NCBI GenBank assembly: GCA_937859855.1
Contig: CALMAR010000200.1
Coordinates: 1 to 10,175 of the forward strand
Direction of reading: 5' to 3'
From: an uncultured Kineosporia sp.
GTDB lineage: Bacteria; Actinomycetota; Actinomycetes; Actinomycetales; Kineosporiaceae
DNA: 10,175 nt
The notes below the pieces were generated by a model that saw only the letters and a program-made list of their open reading frames with translations, was not told the origin of the DNA and did no database searches. Made by a program: the position numbers and the translations under genes. Within the stretch, counting starts at the first letter, position 1. Each line of letters opens with the position of its first letter. Shown in pieces: positions 1 to 6,961 of this stretch.

Positions 1-1
1 C

Positions 2-58
2 AGTGAAATGGGCACGACCGAGGAAACCTACGCGGAACTCCTCCGGGCATTGCGCTGA
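2..58 (+). CDS. C-terminal end of an unknown gene (partial)
   Basis: An open frame enters from the left edge and ends at TGA 56-58, giving the tail SEMGTTEETYAELLRALR. It is charged, would form an amphipathic helix, and has mostly G/C third positions, as expected for the end of a real protein in this genome. The gene converges on the hydrolase gene at 75-842, with 16 bases between the stops. Too little is present to name a family. The frame could be open by chance because only 18 codons are visible. Confidence 0.45.
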   Translation, partial: SEMGTTEETYAELLRALR

Positions 59-75
59 TCCGCAGCGAAACGGAT
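58..75. terminator. Small hairpin between convergent genes
   Basis: ATCCG (58-62) and CGGAT (71-75) can pair around an 8-base loop, exactly between the stop of the left-edge gene and the TAA of the hydrolase. The stem is only 5 bp and there is no clear T-run, so this is a weak bidirectional terminator candidate chosen mainly for its position. Confidence 0.22.
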
Positions 76-842
76 TAGCCGTCCAGCAGATCGTGAATCA
101 GCTGCGCCGTCTGGGCGGGCCGGTCGATCAGGAAGAAATGACCTCCGAGTTCGGCCGCGTGCACCCGGACCCCTCTGGGAAGGCGCTCGACCGCACCCGG
201 GTCGAGGAATTCAGCCGTGGCGATCACGTCGACCGGGACGCCGCAGGCGGCGAGCGCGGCATCGCGATCCCATTCCATCAGCGCCCGTAGGCTCGCCAGC
301 GCGGCTGACTGCGGCATGGCGGCCATCGAGTCGGCGATCTCGGGGATGCGCGCTGAGGACTGATCGGCGAACAGGCCGGTGACCAGCGCGGTCATGCCGG
401 CCTGGAAGTCGCCGGCGAGTGGAGCGAGTACGGCCTGGATGTCCGCCTCGTCCTGCCGCGGGTAGAGCGTCTGGTAGGTCAGGGAGTCCAGCCCGATGAT
501 CCGCGAGACCCGCTGTGAGACGGCGGCGGCCTCGACGGCCACCGCTGCGCCCATGCTGTGCCCGGCCAGCACCACGTCCGGCCAACCCAGGTGATCGATC
601 AGGGCCGCCACCGCGGCACCGAGGTCAGCGATGCTGCCCCCGCTGCCGGACGACTCCCCCTGCCCGGGCAGGTCGGCGATCGCCAGCTGAAGCGGTTCGA
701 GGTCGCCCGCCACCGCGTACCAGTCACTGCGCGGGCAGCTCCATCCCGGCAGCAGGACCAGCGCCGGTGCTACCCCTTCGCGCCGGTCGTAGCGCATGAC
801 TCCGCCGGGCATGGGCAGTTCCTCGGTCTGGAGTGATGTCAT
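75..842 (-). CDS. Alpha/beta-fold hydrolase
   Basis: This 255-residue cytoplasmic protein belongs to the alpha/beta-hydrolase superfamily. The nucleophile elbow is GHSMG with Ser96. An LLPGW segment at about residues 30-34 sits where the oxyanion-hole strand-turn is expected, and DLPGQGES follows at about 57-64. The catalytic His is probably His235 in GGHFFLID, and the acid is probably Glu211 or Asp214 after the VDVIATA strand. Length is normal for an esterase or lactonase-like member with a short cap domain; the substrate cannot be read. There is no signal peptide. The ATG at 842 is supported by AGGAGG seven bases upstream. That ATG overlaps the TGA of the upstream amidohydrolase as ATGA, so the two are co-transcribed and probably translationally coupled. 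The pairing suggests successive hydrolysis of an ester- and amide-containing compound, which is inference. Confidence 0.9.
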   Translation of the reverse strand: MTSLQTEELPMPGGVMRYDRREGVAPALVLLPGWSCPRSDWYAVAGDLEPLQLAIADLPGQGESSGSGGSIADLGAAVAALIDHLGWPDVVLAGHSMGAAVAVEAAAVSQRVSRIIGLDSLTYQTLYPRQDEADIQAVLAPLAGDFQAGMTALVTGLFADQSSARIPEIADSMAAMPQSAALASLRALMEWDRDAALAACGVPVDVIATAEFLDPGAVERLPRGVRVHAAELGGHFFLIDRPAQTAQLIHDLLDG

Positions 843-2088
843 GGCTGTTCCTCCTGGTCCGGTGATACGGCGAGTGGCTCACGATCGACGACGCGACCGG
901 CCTGCACCACGGTCCGCAGATGCTTGACCGGATCGGCCAGCACCTCGACGCCGGCCAGCGGATTCCCGTCCAGAAGCAGGAGGTCCGCCCGGGCGCCTGC
1001 GGTGATCTCGCCCAGCTCACCCTCGAGCCCCAGCAGGCGGGCCCCCACCAGCGTCGCGGACTGCAGCACCGCCAGCGGCGGCTGGACGGCGGCACGATGG
1101 CGGAACTCCTCGTTCTGGTGATGATGCATCGGGCCGAGCAGGTCCGTTCCGAAGGCGATGGCGACTCCGGCGTGGTGCGCCCGGCGCAGCGCTTCCAAGC
1201 CGCCCTCCAGCACCATGCCCACCTTCCGGTGGCCGCTCTCGCTCTGCCCGTACTGACGGCCCTCCGCCTCCAGCGCGGCATAGGTGACGAGGGTCGGCAC
1301 CAGGAACGCCCCGCGCTGGAGCAGCAGATCGATGCTGCGATCGTCGATCAGGTTGCCGTGCTCGATCGAACGCACCCCGTTCTCCAGGCACCGATTGACG
1401 GCCGGGGCGGTGTAGGCGTGGGCGGCGACGTAGACGTTGGCCGCTTCGGCCTCTTCCACCGCGGCCCGGATCTCGTCGACCGAGAACTGCGTGGAGTCGA
1501 TCCGGTCGGTCGGTGAGGCCACCCCGCCGGATGCCATCAGCTTGATGTGGCTGGCCCCTTTGCGGATCTCGTCCCGGGCGGCCTGGCGAACCGCAGCCAC
1601 GCCGTCGACCCCGCCGCCGCTGCCGTGGTGGCCGGTCGGGACCGCGGCGGGGGCCGCCGGCCTTCGCCAGGCGCAGCGCCAGGTCGGCGGCGGCGACGTC
1701 CGGCGTAGACGAGCCGCGGTCCGGTAAACAGGCCGCGTCGCTGCGCCTGAGCCAGGCCGAGATCCGCGCCACCCATGTCGCGCACGCTGGTGAACCCGCG
1801 GTGCAGCATCTCGCGCATGGTCCGGGCCGCCAGCGCGGTGACCAGCGACGGTGCCATTCGCTCGTTGACTCCCAGGTCGACGTCGACCGCCGCGACGTGC
1901 ACATGAGCGTCGATGAAGCCGGGGACGACGAATGCGCCGCCCGCGTCAAGCCGCGGTCCAGCAGCCGTAGCGGGCGGAGGATCAAGGCCGATGCCCTGGA
2001 TCCGGCCGTCCGCGCACCACAGATTCGCCTTCTCTGTTGTGCCGGTGCGCACGTCGACCACGTTGGCGTTCGTGATGAACAGCGTCAT
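839..2088 (-). pseudogene. Amidohydrolase (imidazolonepropionase-like), frame-shifted
   Basis: Two frames together make a metal-dependent amidohydrolase of about 416 residues. The N-terminal part starts at ATG 2088. It has the small beta-sandwich start (MTLFITNANVVDVRTG) and the metal motif DAHVH with His62 and His64, and runs well to GPRLVYAGR near 1698. The C-terminal part resumes near 1630 in another frame (VDGVAAVRQAARDE). It carries the probable carboxylated lysine in HIKLMASGG, metal histidines in AAHAYT and SIEHG, the catalytic Asp in FGTDL, and the HHHQNEEF segment typical of the prolidase/ochratoxinase-like branch. The interval between is Arg/Pro/Gly-rich in every frame and seems shorter than in relatives. 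The 1250-base span lacks one base (or has two extra). All catalytic residues survive, so this may be a recent mutation or a GC-rich sequencing error. It is the first gene of the operon with the hydrolase. Confidence 0.85.
850..855 (-). promoter_or_regulatory. Shine-Dalgarno of the alpha/beta hydrolase
   Basis: Read on the minus strand, AGGAGG lies seven bases before the ATG at 842. It sits inside the last codons of the amidohydrolase and fixes the hydrolase start. It also means the hydrolase can be translated independently even if the upstream gene is frameshifted. Confidence 0.8.
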
Positions 2089-2297
2089 GGCTGGCGTCCC
2101 GCTGCCTTTTCGGTGAGGTGCTGCACGAGGCGCTCTTCCTCTGCTCCTGGAGCGAGCGGCTGGCGCCGATTCACTTTCGGAGTCGATTCACACTCTCGTT
2201 CGAGTGAAAGAGCTGCGGAGGCAGCACTATTGCTCTGCCAGTGAATATCACGGGCCCATGGTTTGTAACCGGTCGCGTCGTCTCCAGGCGAGATCAT
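2085..2297 (-). CDS. Possible small ORF or gene remnant before the amidohydrolase
   Basis: A 70-codon frame from ATG 2297 ends in a TGA that overlaps the amidohydrolase ATG as ATGA. Its last part (EEERLVQHLTEKAAGRQP) looks like a genuine protein C-terminus with G/C-rich third positions. Its first half shows no such bias and overlaps the proposed operator at 2170-2208. It may be the degraded tail of a lost upstream gene, a short leader ORF, or chance. No family is recognised and no good Shine-Dalgarno is seen. Confidence 0.2.
   Translation of the reverse strand: MISPGDDATGYKPWARDIHWQSNSAASAALSLERECESTPKVNRRQPLAPGAEEERLVQHLTEKAAGRQP
2170..2208. promoter_or_regulatory. Candidate operator: TTCAC, TTCAC, GTGAA at 17-bp steps
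   Basis: TTCAC begins at 2170 and 2187, and its inverse GTGAA begins at 2204, so the spacing is exactly 17 bp twice. The last two form a partial dyad (TTCAC-N12-GTGAA) with CACTC/GAGTG able to pair inside. A further GTGAA starts at 2241. The cluster lies in the divergent region between the amidohydrolase start (2088) and the MFS start (2352), where one repressor could control both. The regulator is not in the window and its family is unknown. Confidence 0.4.
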
Positions 2298-2351
2298 TGA
2301 CGGTAGCTCCAATGTCGACGGTTGTGGCGCCGTCCGCGTAGGCTCGCGCCG

Positions 2352-3521
2352 ATGGCCCTGATCCGATATGTCACATCAGCCACTTTGGCCCGGACCGCAG
2401 ATGCGGGTGCTGGCGTGGGTTTGGTGTTGCTCGCTGCGGACCGGGGATTCAAGCCGGTGATCGGCGGCGTGCTGGCGGCCGGTCTGACGTTTCCTCACCT
2501 GATTGGCCCCCTCCCGGCCCGGGTGCTGGACCGCAGCCGGGATGGCCGGGGTCTCCTGGCCACATTCTTCGCCCTGTACGGCGTGGCGCTGGCGGGGGCC
2601 ACGCTCACTTTCGGATCAGTGCCGTTCCTGGTCAGTCTGCTGCTGGTTGCCATCTGTGGATTGTGCGGGCCCATCCTGACGGGCGGTCTGAGTAGCCGGC
2701 TGGCGTCGCTGGTGGCCCCGGAGGGCTTGCGGCGGGCGCAGGGCGCGGATGCTGTGACGTACGGGGTGGGAGGGTCGGCCGGCCCTGCCGTCGTCGCCCT
2801 GATGGCGGCCGTGACATCCCCGGCCGCTGCTCTGCTGGTGCTCTGCGCGGGTTCGGTGGCTTCCGCCCTGCTGGTGCTGGGTCTGCCCCGCAAGAGCGGC
2901 TCGCGCGATGCTGTGGTGACGTCGTCGCCGTTCCGCCAGGTGCTTGCCACCATTGTCCAGGTCCCGGGTCTGCGCCGGGCCACCATCACGACCATGGTGG
3001 TTCAGCTGGTCGGCGGCACGCTGGTGGTGCTGGCAGTCGGCCTGAGCCAGCGGCTCGGGCACAGCGCTCATGGCGGAGCCGTCATGGTTGCCGTGTTCGG
3101 AGCCGGCAATCTGCTGGGTTCGCTGGCCGTCACCGCACGCCCCATGCGAGGCTCCGCCGACGATTGGCTGTTCAGGCTGTCGGTGCTCATCGCCGTTGCG
3201 ATTCTCGTCGCGGGCCTGGCGCCGGGCTATTGGACAGCACTGCTCGCCTTCGGGCTCGCCGGTTTCGTCACTGGTCCGCACTTCGCTGCCACCCTGGCGG
3301 CCCGGTCGGACTACGCGCCGCCCGGCGACACGGCGCAGATCTTCGTCACCATGTCCGCACTCAAGATCGGCGCACAGTCGCTCGGGACCGCTGCGGCCGG
3401 CCTGCTGGGCACCGGCGGCGTCCGGCTGGGAATGATCAGCGGCGCACTCCTGATCATGGCCGTGATGGGAATCCTCTCCCTCGACCGGTCGCGCCACCCC
3501 GCCACCGTTGTGCACGCCTGA
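2352..3521 (+). CDS. MFS transporter
   Basis: A 389-residue integral membrane protein with about 12 hydrophobic segments, rich in Gly, Ala, Leu and Val and joined by short Arg-containing loops. A positively charged loop near the domain 2-3 junction (ARVLDRSRDGRG) fits the major facilitator fold, and length is normal for a 12-helix drug or metabolite permease. Direction and substrate cannot be read. I place the start at ATG 2352 (MALIRYVTSATLARTADAG), because that leaves a short N-terminus right before the first helix. A TTG at 2322 would add ten mainly basic residues (MWRRPRRLAP). The Shine-Dalgarno is weak. It is transcribed away from the amidohydrolase-hydrolase operon, and the shared intergenic region suggests transport of the same compound or product, which is inference. 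Confidence 0.85.
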   Translation: MALIRYVTSATLARTADAGAGVGLVLLAADRGFKPVIGGVLAAGLTFPHLIGPLPARVLDRSRDGRGLLATFFALYGVALAGATLTFGSVPFLVSLLLVAICGLCGPILTGGLSSRLASLVAPEGLRRAQGADAVTYGVGGSAGPAVVALMAAVTSPAAALLVLCAGSVASALLVLGLPRKSGSRDAVVTSSPFRQVLATIVQVPGLRRATITTMVVQLVGGTLVVLAVGLSQRLGHSAHGGAVMVAVFGAGNLLGSLAVTARPMRGSADDWLFRLSVLIAVAILVAGLAPGYWTALLAFGLAGFVTGPHFAATLAARSDYAPPGDTAQIFVTMSALKIGAQSLGTAAAGLLGTGGVRLGMISGALLIMAVMGILSLDRSRHPATVVHA

Positions 3522-3537
3522 CGCCGGACGTGACGGT

Positions 3538-3561
3538 GACCTCGAGCACGTGACCGAGGTC
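3538..3561 (+). terminator. Hairpin after the MFS gene
   Basis: GACCTCG (3538-3544) and CGAGGTC (3555-3561) form a perfect 7-bp stem around a 10-base loop, starting 17 bases after the MFS stop. No T-run follows, as is common for actinobacterial intrinsic terminators. The loop contains CACGTG, so a protein-binding site is an alternative reading. Confidence 0.5.
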
Positions 3562-3676
3562 GGCGGGTGCAGTTCAGGAGTCTGTTGGAGCTTTGTCGTT
3601 GGGTGCTGCGGATCCAGTGTCTGAGGTGCTGGCGAGCCGTGGCCGTTCGCGCACTTCTCACAATCAAGCCGCGAAA

Positions 3677-3729
3677 GTCAGCGGTTCACAGCTGAAGACA
3701 GGCCGATCACAGGTTCCTCGCAGGCACGG
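3677..3729. promoter_or_regulatory. Helically phased CAG repeats upstream of the DUF3500 gene
   Basis: Five five-base motifs of form NNCAG begin at 3677 (GTCAG), 3687 (CACAG), 3697 (GACAG), 3708 (CACAG) and 3719 (CGCAG), so the steps are 10, 10, 11 and 11 bp. Direct repeats at one helical turn are the usual binding pattern of OmpR/PhoB-type response regulators. The array lies about 80-130 bp before the start of the DUF3500 lipoprotein gene, where an activator would bind. Identity of the regulator is inference. Confidence 0.4.
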
Positions 3730-3807
3730 GGCTCAGAGTCTGTGGCGACCGCCTTTCCGCAGTGGGTGCTTCGGCCCGCCGTGACCCGAACGGACCTCTT
3801 CATCATC

Positions 3808-5001
3808 ATGTCGATTCTTCGCCGTAACGTTGTTGTCCCGATCGCTGCGGTGACGCTGCTGTCGACTGTTGCCGCCTGTGGATCCGGTAGCGACTCGACG
3901 GCCTCGTCAGCCTCGCGTTCGGGCTCGGTCCAGGCTTCTGCTGGCGGACCAGGGAGCGGACCCGGCGGATCTGGAGGTGGGCCGGGCGGCGCTGGCGGCC
4001 TGCAGACCTTCACCGCCGTTGACCTGAACACCAATGGTGACAACGCTGCGGACGCCAACACGGCGCAGGTCACCGCGGCAGCGACTGCTTTCCTGGGCTC
4101 TCTGGACGCTGCGACCAAGGCCAAGGTTGCCTACGCCTTCACCGACAACCAGTCACGCCAAACCTGGTCGAACTACCCAGCTCAGCAGGTGCCGCGCAAG
4201 GGGGTCGCCTTGTCCAGCCTCAGCGGAACCGCCAAGACCGCCGCGATGGCCCTGGTCAAGACCATGCTCAGTGCAGAGGGCTACTCCCAGGTCGAAACGG
4301 TCCAGAAGGCCGACGACTGGCTGAAGGCCAACAGCGCCTCCGGTACCGATAGTTTCGGCTCAGACACCGACTACTACATCGCCGTCTACGGAACCCCCTC
4401 GGCGACCGGCCCGTTCATGGTGCAGTTCGGCGGTCATCACCTGGCCCGCAACTATACCTACAAGGGCACCACCGCCAGCATCACCCCAGACTTCACCGGC
4501 ACCGAGCCCAAGACCTTCACCGTCGGCAACACCACCGTCCAGCCGCTGAAAGAGAAAGCGGGCACCCTGTTCTCGCTGTTCGGCTCCCTCACCGCCGAGC
4601 AGGACGCCAAGGCCAAGCTGTCCAGCACCATCAACGACATCCTGATGGGCCCCGGCGTCGACAGCGGGAAGTTCCCAGCCAGCGGAGGGATCAAGGTCAG
4701 CGACCTGTCCGCGGCCCAGCAGAAACTTGTGCTGGCGGCCATCGGCGCCTGGGTCAACGACGCCGCCCCGGGTGAGGCCGCATCACTGATGAGGACCTAC
4801 CAGTCACAGCTGGACCAGACCACCATCGCCTACGCCAACACCAGGACGGTGGATGGTGAAAACACCTACCTGCGCATCGACGGCCCGCGAGTGTGGATCG
4901 AACTGGTCAACACCCGCAGCCGCAGCACGCCCAACGTCCACTACCACGGGGTGTACCGCGACAAGACCGACGACTACGGCAGCACCAACCCCAGCACGTG
5001 A
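3808..5001 (+). CDS. DUF3500 family lipoprotein
   Basis: A 397-residue exported protein. Residues 1-23 are a lipoprotein signal (MSILRR, then a hydrophobic core) ending in the lipobox VAAC with the lipidated Cys24. A Ser/Thr- then Gly/Pro-rich linker runs to about residue 65, and the rest matches DUF3500. The conserved-looking elements are QFGGHHLARNYTYKG in the middle, FTGTEP just after it, and HYHGVYRDKTDDYG at the C-terminus; the His-rich pieces may bind metal. The biochemical function of DUF3500 is not established. ATG 3808 is preferred because it puts the basic n-region directly before the hydrophobic core. An earlier ATG at 3742 would add 22 residues that do not suit a signal peptide. 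The gene overlaps the HupE/UreJ-like gene, so the two probably act together at the membrane surface. Confidence 0.85.
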   Translation: MSILRRNVVVPIAAVTLLSTVAACGSGSDSTASSASRSGSVQASAGGPGSGPGGSGGGPGGAGGLQTFTAVDLNTNGDNAADANTAQVTAAATAFLGSLDAATKAKVAYAFTDNQSRQTWSNYPAQQVPRKGVALSSLSGTAKTAAMALVKTMLSAEGYSQVETVQKADDWLKANSASGTDSFGSDTDYYIAVYGTPSATGPFMVQFGGHHLARNYTYKGTTASITPDFTGTEPKTFTVGNTTVQPLKEKAGTLFSLFGSLTAEQDAKAKLSSTINDILMGPGVDSGKFPASGGIKVSDLSAAQQKLVLAAIGAWVNDAAPGEAASLMRTYQSQLDQTTIAYANTRTVDGENTYLRIDGPRVWIELVNTRSRSTPNVHYHGVYRDKTDDYGSTNPST

Positions 5002-6281
5002 CTCATCTGGTCTCGCGGGCCGGCTGGATCACGGCGCTCCTGCTGGGCGCGGTGATCGTGCTGACTGTCCCTGCGACCCAAGCCTCCGCCCACCCTCTCA
5101 GCACCTCCGCGGTCTTGCTGGACGTCGGCACCGGCGACGTCAGAGCCACGATCGAGCTTCCACTCGACCAGCTGAGCGTCTCGCTCAACCAGAACCTGAC
5201 CGCAACGAATGTCATTGGGCCGCAGATGCTTCCGGGTCTGTGCTCCTACGTTCAGTCGCATATGTCGGCCACGGACGCCGGCAGGCGGACGTGGACGACC
5301 AAGATCAGCAGCGGACGGGTCACCAAGGTCGACAGCGTCGACAACCTGGTCTTGTCCGCCACCATGACACCGGCCGCAGGGCCGGTGGGCGACTTCGTCC
5401 TGCACTACGACGCCGTGATGGACAAGCTGATCTCCCACCGGGTGTTCGTTTCCGCGCGCTACGGCCATACCGGCAGCTACACCACTCTGGCGATGCTGTC
5501 CTGGCAAACTCAGACGGTGCCGGTTGCCTCGGCCGCACCGGCTCAGCGAGAAGGGTTCATCGCCGCGATCCACCTCGGCCTGCATCACATCGCCAGCGGC
5601 AGCGACCACCTGTTGTTCCTGCTCATGCTGCTGCTGCCAGCACCGCTGATAGCCAGCCAGCGACGATGGGCACGACGGCCAGACCCCGGCAGGGCTGGAT
5701 GGCGCGTCGTGCACGTGATCACCGCCTTCGCCGCTGGTCACTCCATCACCCTGGCCCTCGGCGCCCTGGGCTGGCTCCATCTGCCTGAACGGGTGGTCGA
5801 AAGTGGCATTGCTCTGTCCGTCCTGGTGTCAGCCGTGCACGCCATCCGGCCCCTCGTGCGCCGGGGTGAGATCCTCATCGCTGGGAGCTTCGGACTGCTC
5901 CATGGCCTGTCTTTCGCCACCCTGCTCAGTCAGCTTGGCCTCAGCCGCCGCGGCCTGCTCACCACGCTGCTTGGGTTCAACCTGGGCATCGAAATCGCCC
6001 AGATCCTGGTCGTAGCCCTGGTGATGCCGTCCCTCGTGCTGCTCAGCCGCACCAGCTACTACCCGTACCTGCGCACCAGTACCGCAGCATTAGGAGCCGT
6101 CCTCGCCACCGGCTGGCTCGCGAACCGGTCGCATCTGATCGCCAGCAACCCGGTCGAACCCATCGCCAACCTACTCATCGACCACCCCATCGCCCTCGCC
6201 TGCACCCTGGCTCTGGTTGCACTGGCATGCGCCGGCCTGCAGCGCACCCATCCGATCTCGACGACCGTCAGGTCCCCGTAG
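4998..6281 (+). CDS. HupE/UreJ-type membrane protein with secreted N-terminal domain
   Basis: A 427-residue protein. Residues 1-31 are a signal peptide (hydrophobic core ITALLLGAVIVLTV) with likely cleavage after ASA, leaving HPLSTSAV at the mature N-terminus. Residues about 32-180 form an extracytoplasmic beta-rich domain. Residues about 187-415 contain around seven membrane helices of the HupE/UreJ_2 type. Histidines in or near the helices are striking: HLGLHHIASGSDHLLFLL (His192, 196, 197, 204), AAGHSITLALG (His248) and LLHGLSFA (His302). Relatives are linked to nickel or other metal handling, but the role of this branch is not proven. The GTG at 4998 overlaps the TGA of the DUF3500 gene as GTGA. 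With no strong Shine-Dalgarno, it is probably translated by reinitiation. An upstream ATG at 4893 lies within the DUF3500 gene in another frame and would block the signal peptide. Confidence 0.85.
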   Translation: MTHLVSRAGWITALLLGAVIVLTVPATQASAHPLSTSAVLLDVGTGDVRATIELPLDQLSVSLNQNLTATNVIGPQMLPGLCSYVQSHMSATDAGRRTWTTKISSGRVTKVDSVDNLVLSATMTPAAGPVGDFVLHYDAVMDKLISHRVFVSARYGHTGSYTTLAMLSWQTQTVPVASAAPAQREGFIAAIHLGLHHIASGSDHLLFLLMLLLPAPLIASQRRWARRPDPGRAGWRVVHVITAFAAGHSITLALGALGWLHLPERVVESGIALSVLVSAVHAIRPLVRRGEILIAGSFGLLHGLSFATLLSQLGLSRRGLLTTLLGFNLGIEIAQILVVALVMPSLVLLSRTSYYPYLRTSTAALGAVLATGWLANRSHLIASNPVEPIANLLIDHPIALACTLALVALACAGLQRTHPISTTVRSP

Positions 6282-6431
6282 GGGTTCCGGACTCAAGCTT
6301 CAGACGTAGCGTTGACCTCGGCGGCCTGGTTGCCTTGCCGTCGGACATGCATCGGCAGGACATAGCGGAACTTGGGTGCCTGAGTTGTGCACCGTTCCGG
6401 CCATGCCAGCGGTGGCCGCTGGTGACCGCGA

Positions 6432-6452
6432 GATCGGGCACGTATCGGGCAC
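6432..6452. repeat. Paired TCGGGCAC repeat, copy A
   Basis: TCGGGCAC occurs at 6434-6441 and again at 6445-6452, 11 bp apart. The 21-base unit matches a second copy at 6941-6961 in 20 of 21 positions, differing only at 6444 (A here, G there). Phased short repeats near a tRNA attachment site resemble integrase or excisionase arm-binding sites, but these could instead be the shared tail of two decayed genes. Confidence 0.6.
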
Positions 6453-6742
6453 CGCGTCGACAGGCGCATGCCGGTGGGCGCAAGCAGGTCGCTTCTTGGA
6501 AACAACAACAACGGCCAGGCCGATCAGCAAGAGCGGCCAGGTTCGCACGGCCTGCGGATCATTGGGTTCCCTGTCCTGCCGTGGGTTCCATCGACAGTCA
6601 GGCCGGACAAAGACACACGATAGGAACAACTCCGGTGGCGTCAACGGCCAATGGCACCGCTTCGAGGCATGGGATGACCCGCATCATCAGGAGTCTGCGT
6701 GCGCAGATCGGCCAGGTAGTAAGCCAGTTAGAAGGACACGAG

Positions 6743-6757
6743 CGTGACCCCGTCACG
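6743..6757 (-). terminator. Perfect hairpin downstream of the tRNA remnant
   Basis: CGTGAC (6743-6748) and GTCACG (6752-6757) pair perfectly around CCC. The hairpin lies about 50 bases past the tRNA 3' end in the direction of tRNA transcription, so it could be the original tRNA-Gly terminator. No T-run follows, and the 6-bp stem makes this tentative. Confidence 0.35.
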
Positions 6758-6805
6758 AGTGCCGATCAGATGGACACGGCCCGCTCGACCTGGGTCTTGT
6801 AAGAG

Positions 6806-6846
6806 AGCGGGCGACGGGAATCGAACCCGCACTGTCAGCTTGGGAA
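6806..6846 (-). other. tRNA-Gly(CCC) 3' remnant, likely attachment site
   Basis: On the minus strand this stretch contains, in order: the anticodon loop TTCCCAA (6846-6840, anticodon CCC), the 3' anticodon stem GCTGA, a 4-base variable region, a T-arm with loop TTCGATT closed by GCGGG/CCCGT, the acceptor 3' strand CGCCCGC and a discriminator T at 6806. The expected 5' half (GCGGGCG acceptor strand, D-arm and a TCAGC anticodon stem) is absent. The base beyond 6846 does not match, and no tRNA-like sequence continues to the right. Identity that stops inside the anticodon loop and runs to the 3' end is the typical duplicated core left by tyrosine-recombinase elements that integrate into tRNA genes. 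Because the intact side faces lower coordinates, the element should lie to the right, with the restored tRNA at its far end. Confidence 0.82.
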
Positions 6847-6940
6847 CGAGCTTGCTCTGGACCTTCTTCCCCAGGTTGAGCACGAGGCGCGAGTAAGCGT
6901 CACACCCCTGGTAGCCCCGAGTGACCGTCACCAACCATGT

Positions 6941-6961
6941 GATCGGGCACGTGTCGGGCAC
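6941..6961. repeat. Paired TCGGGCAC repeat, copy B
   Basis: TCGGGCAC at 6943-6950 and 6954-6961, with the same 11-bp step and 20/21 identity to copy A at 6432-6452. It starts 95 bases inside the element from the tRNA remnant, a plausible distance for arm-type sites of a tyrosine integrase. Both copies are followed within 60 bases by CTTG[CG]AAACAAC, so the similarity extends loosely beyond the core. Confidence 0.6.

Larger units (their letters stand above)
6282..6805. other. Gene-poor stretch left of the tRNA remnant
   Basis: I see no convincing gene here. Several frames of 100-190 codons are open, but they lack coding-type third-position bias, have Arg/Cys/Pro-rich products, and overlap one another on both strands. 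The stretch holds one copy of the paired TCGGGCAC repeat (6432-6452) and a perfect hairpin at 6743-6757. It may contain the worn remains of an older element integrated at the same tRNA gene. Confidence 0.5.

Noticed and set aside
2322..2351. TTG start for the MFS transporter
   Set aside because: It would add a basic decapeptide before the first helix without a better Shine-Dalgarno; ATG 2352 is preferred, although not certain.
2616..3515. Minus-strand frame of 299 codons
   Set aside because: Lies opposite the MFS gene. Its Gln/Arg/His-rich product is a typical antisense shadow.
4853..5788. Long + strand frame across the DUF3500/HupE junction, and the 268-codon minus frame opposite
   Set aside because: Shadows of the two well-supported genes. 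Their products are Arg/Gly/His-rich low-complexity sequence typical of off-frame reading of G/C-rich genes.
6300..6644. Minus-strand frame with a hydrophobic stretch followed by KKR
   Set aside because: The single hydrophobic run is short, the surrounding residues look random, no start signal is seen, and it crosses repeat copy A.
6227..6802. Open frame of 191 codons on the + strand, and a nested 123-codon frame
   Set aside because: Starts inside the membrane protein gene, lacks third-position G/C bias and a Shine-Dalgarno, and its product is Arg/Pro/Cys-rich without any motif.
6803..6880. A functional tRNA gene on the minus strand
   Set aside because: Only the part from the anticodon loop to the 3' end is present. 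The 5' acceptor strand, D-arm and 5' anticodon stem are missing, so it cannot fold or function as a tRNA.
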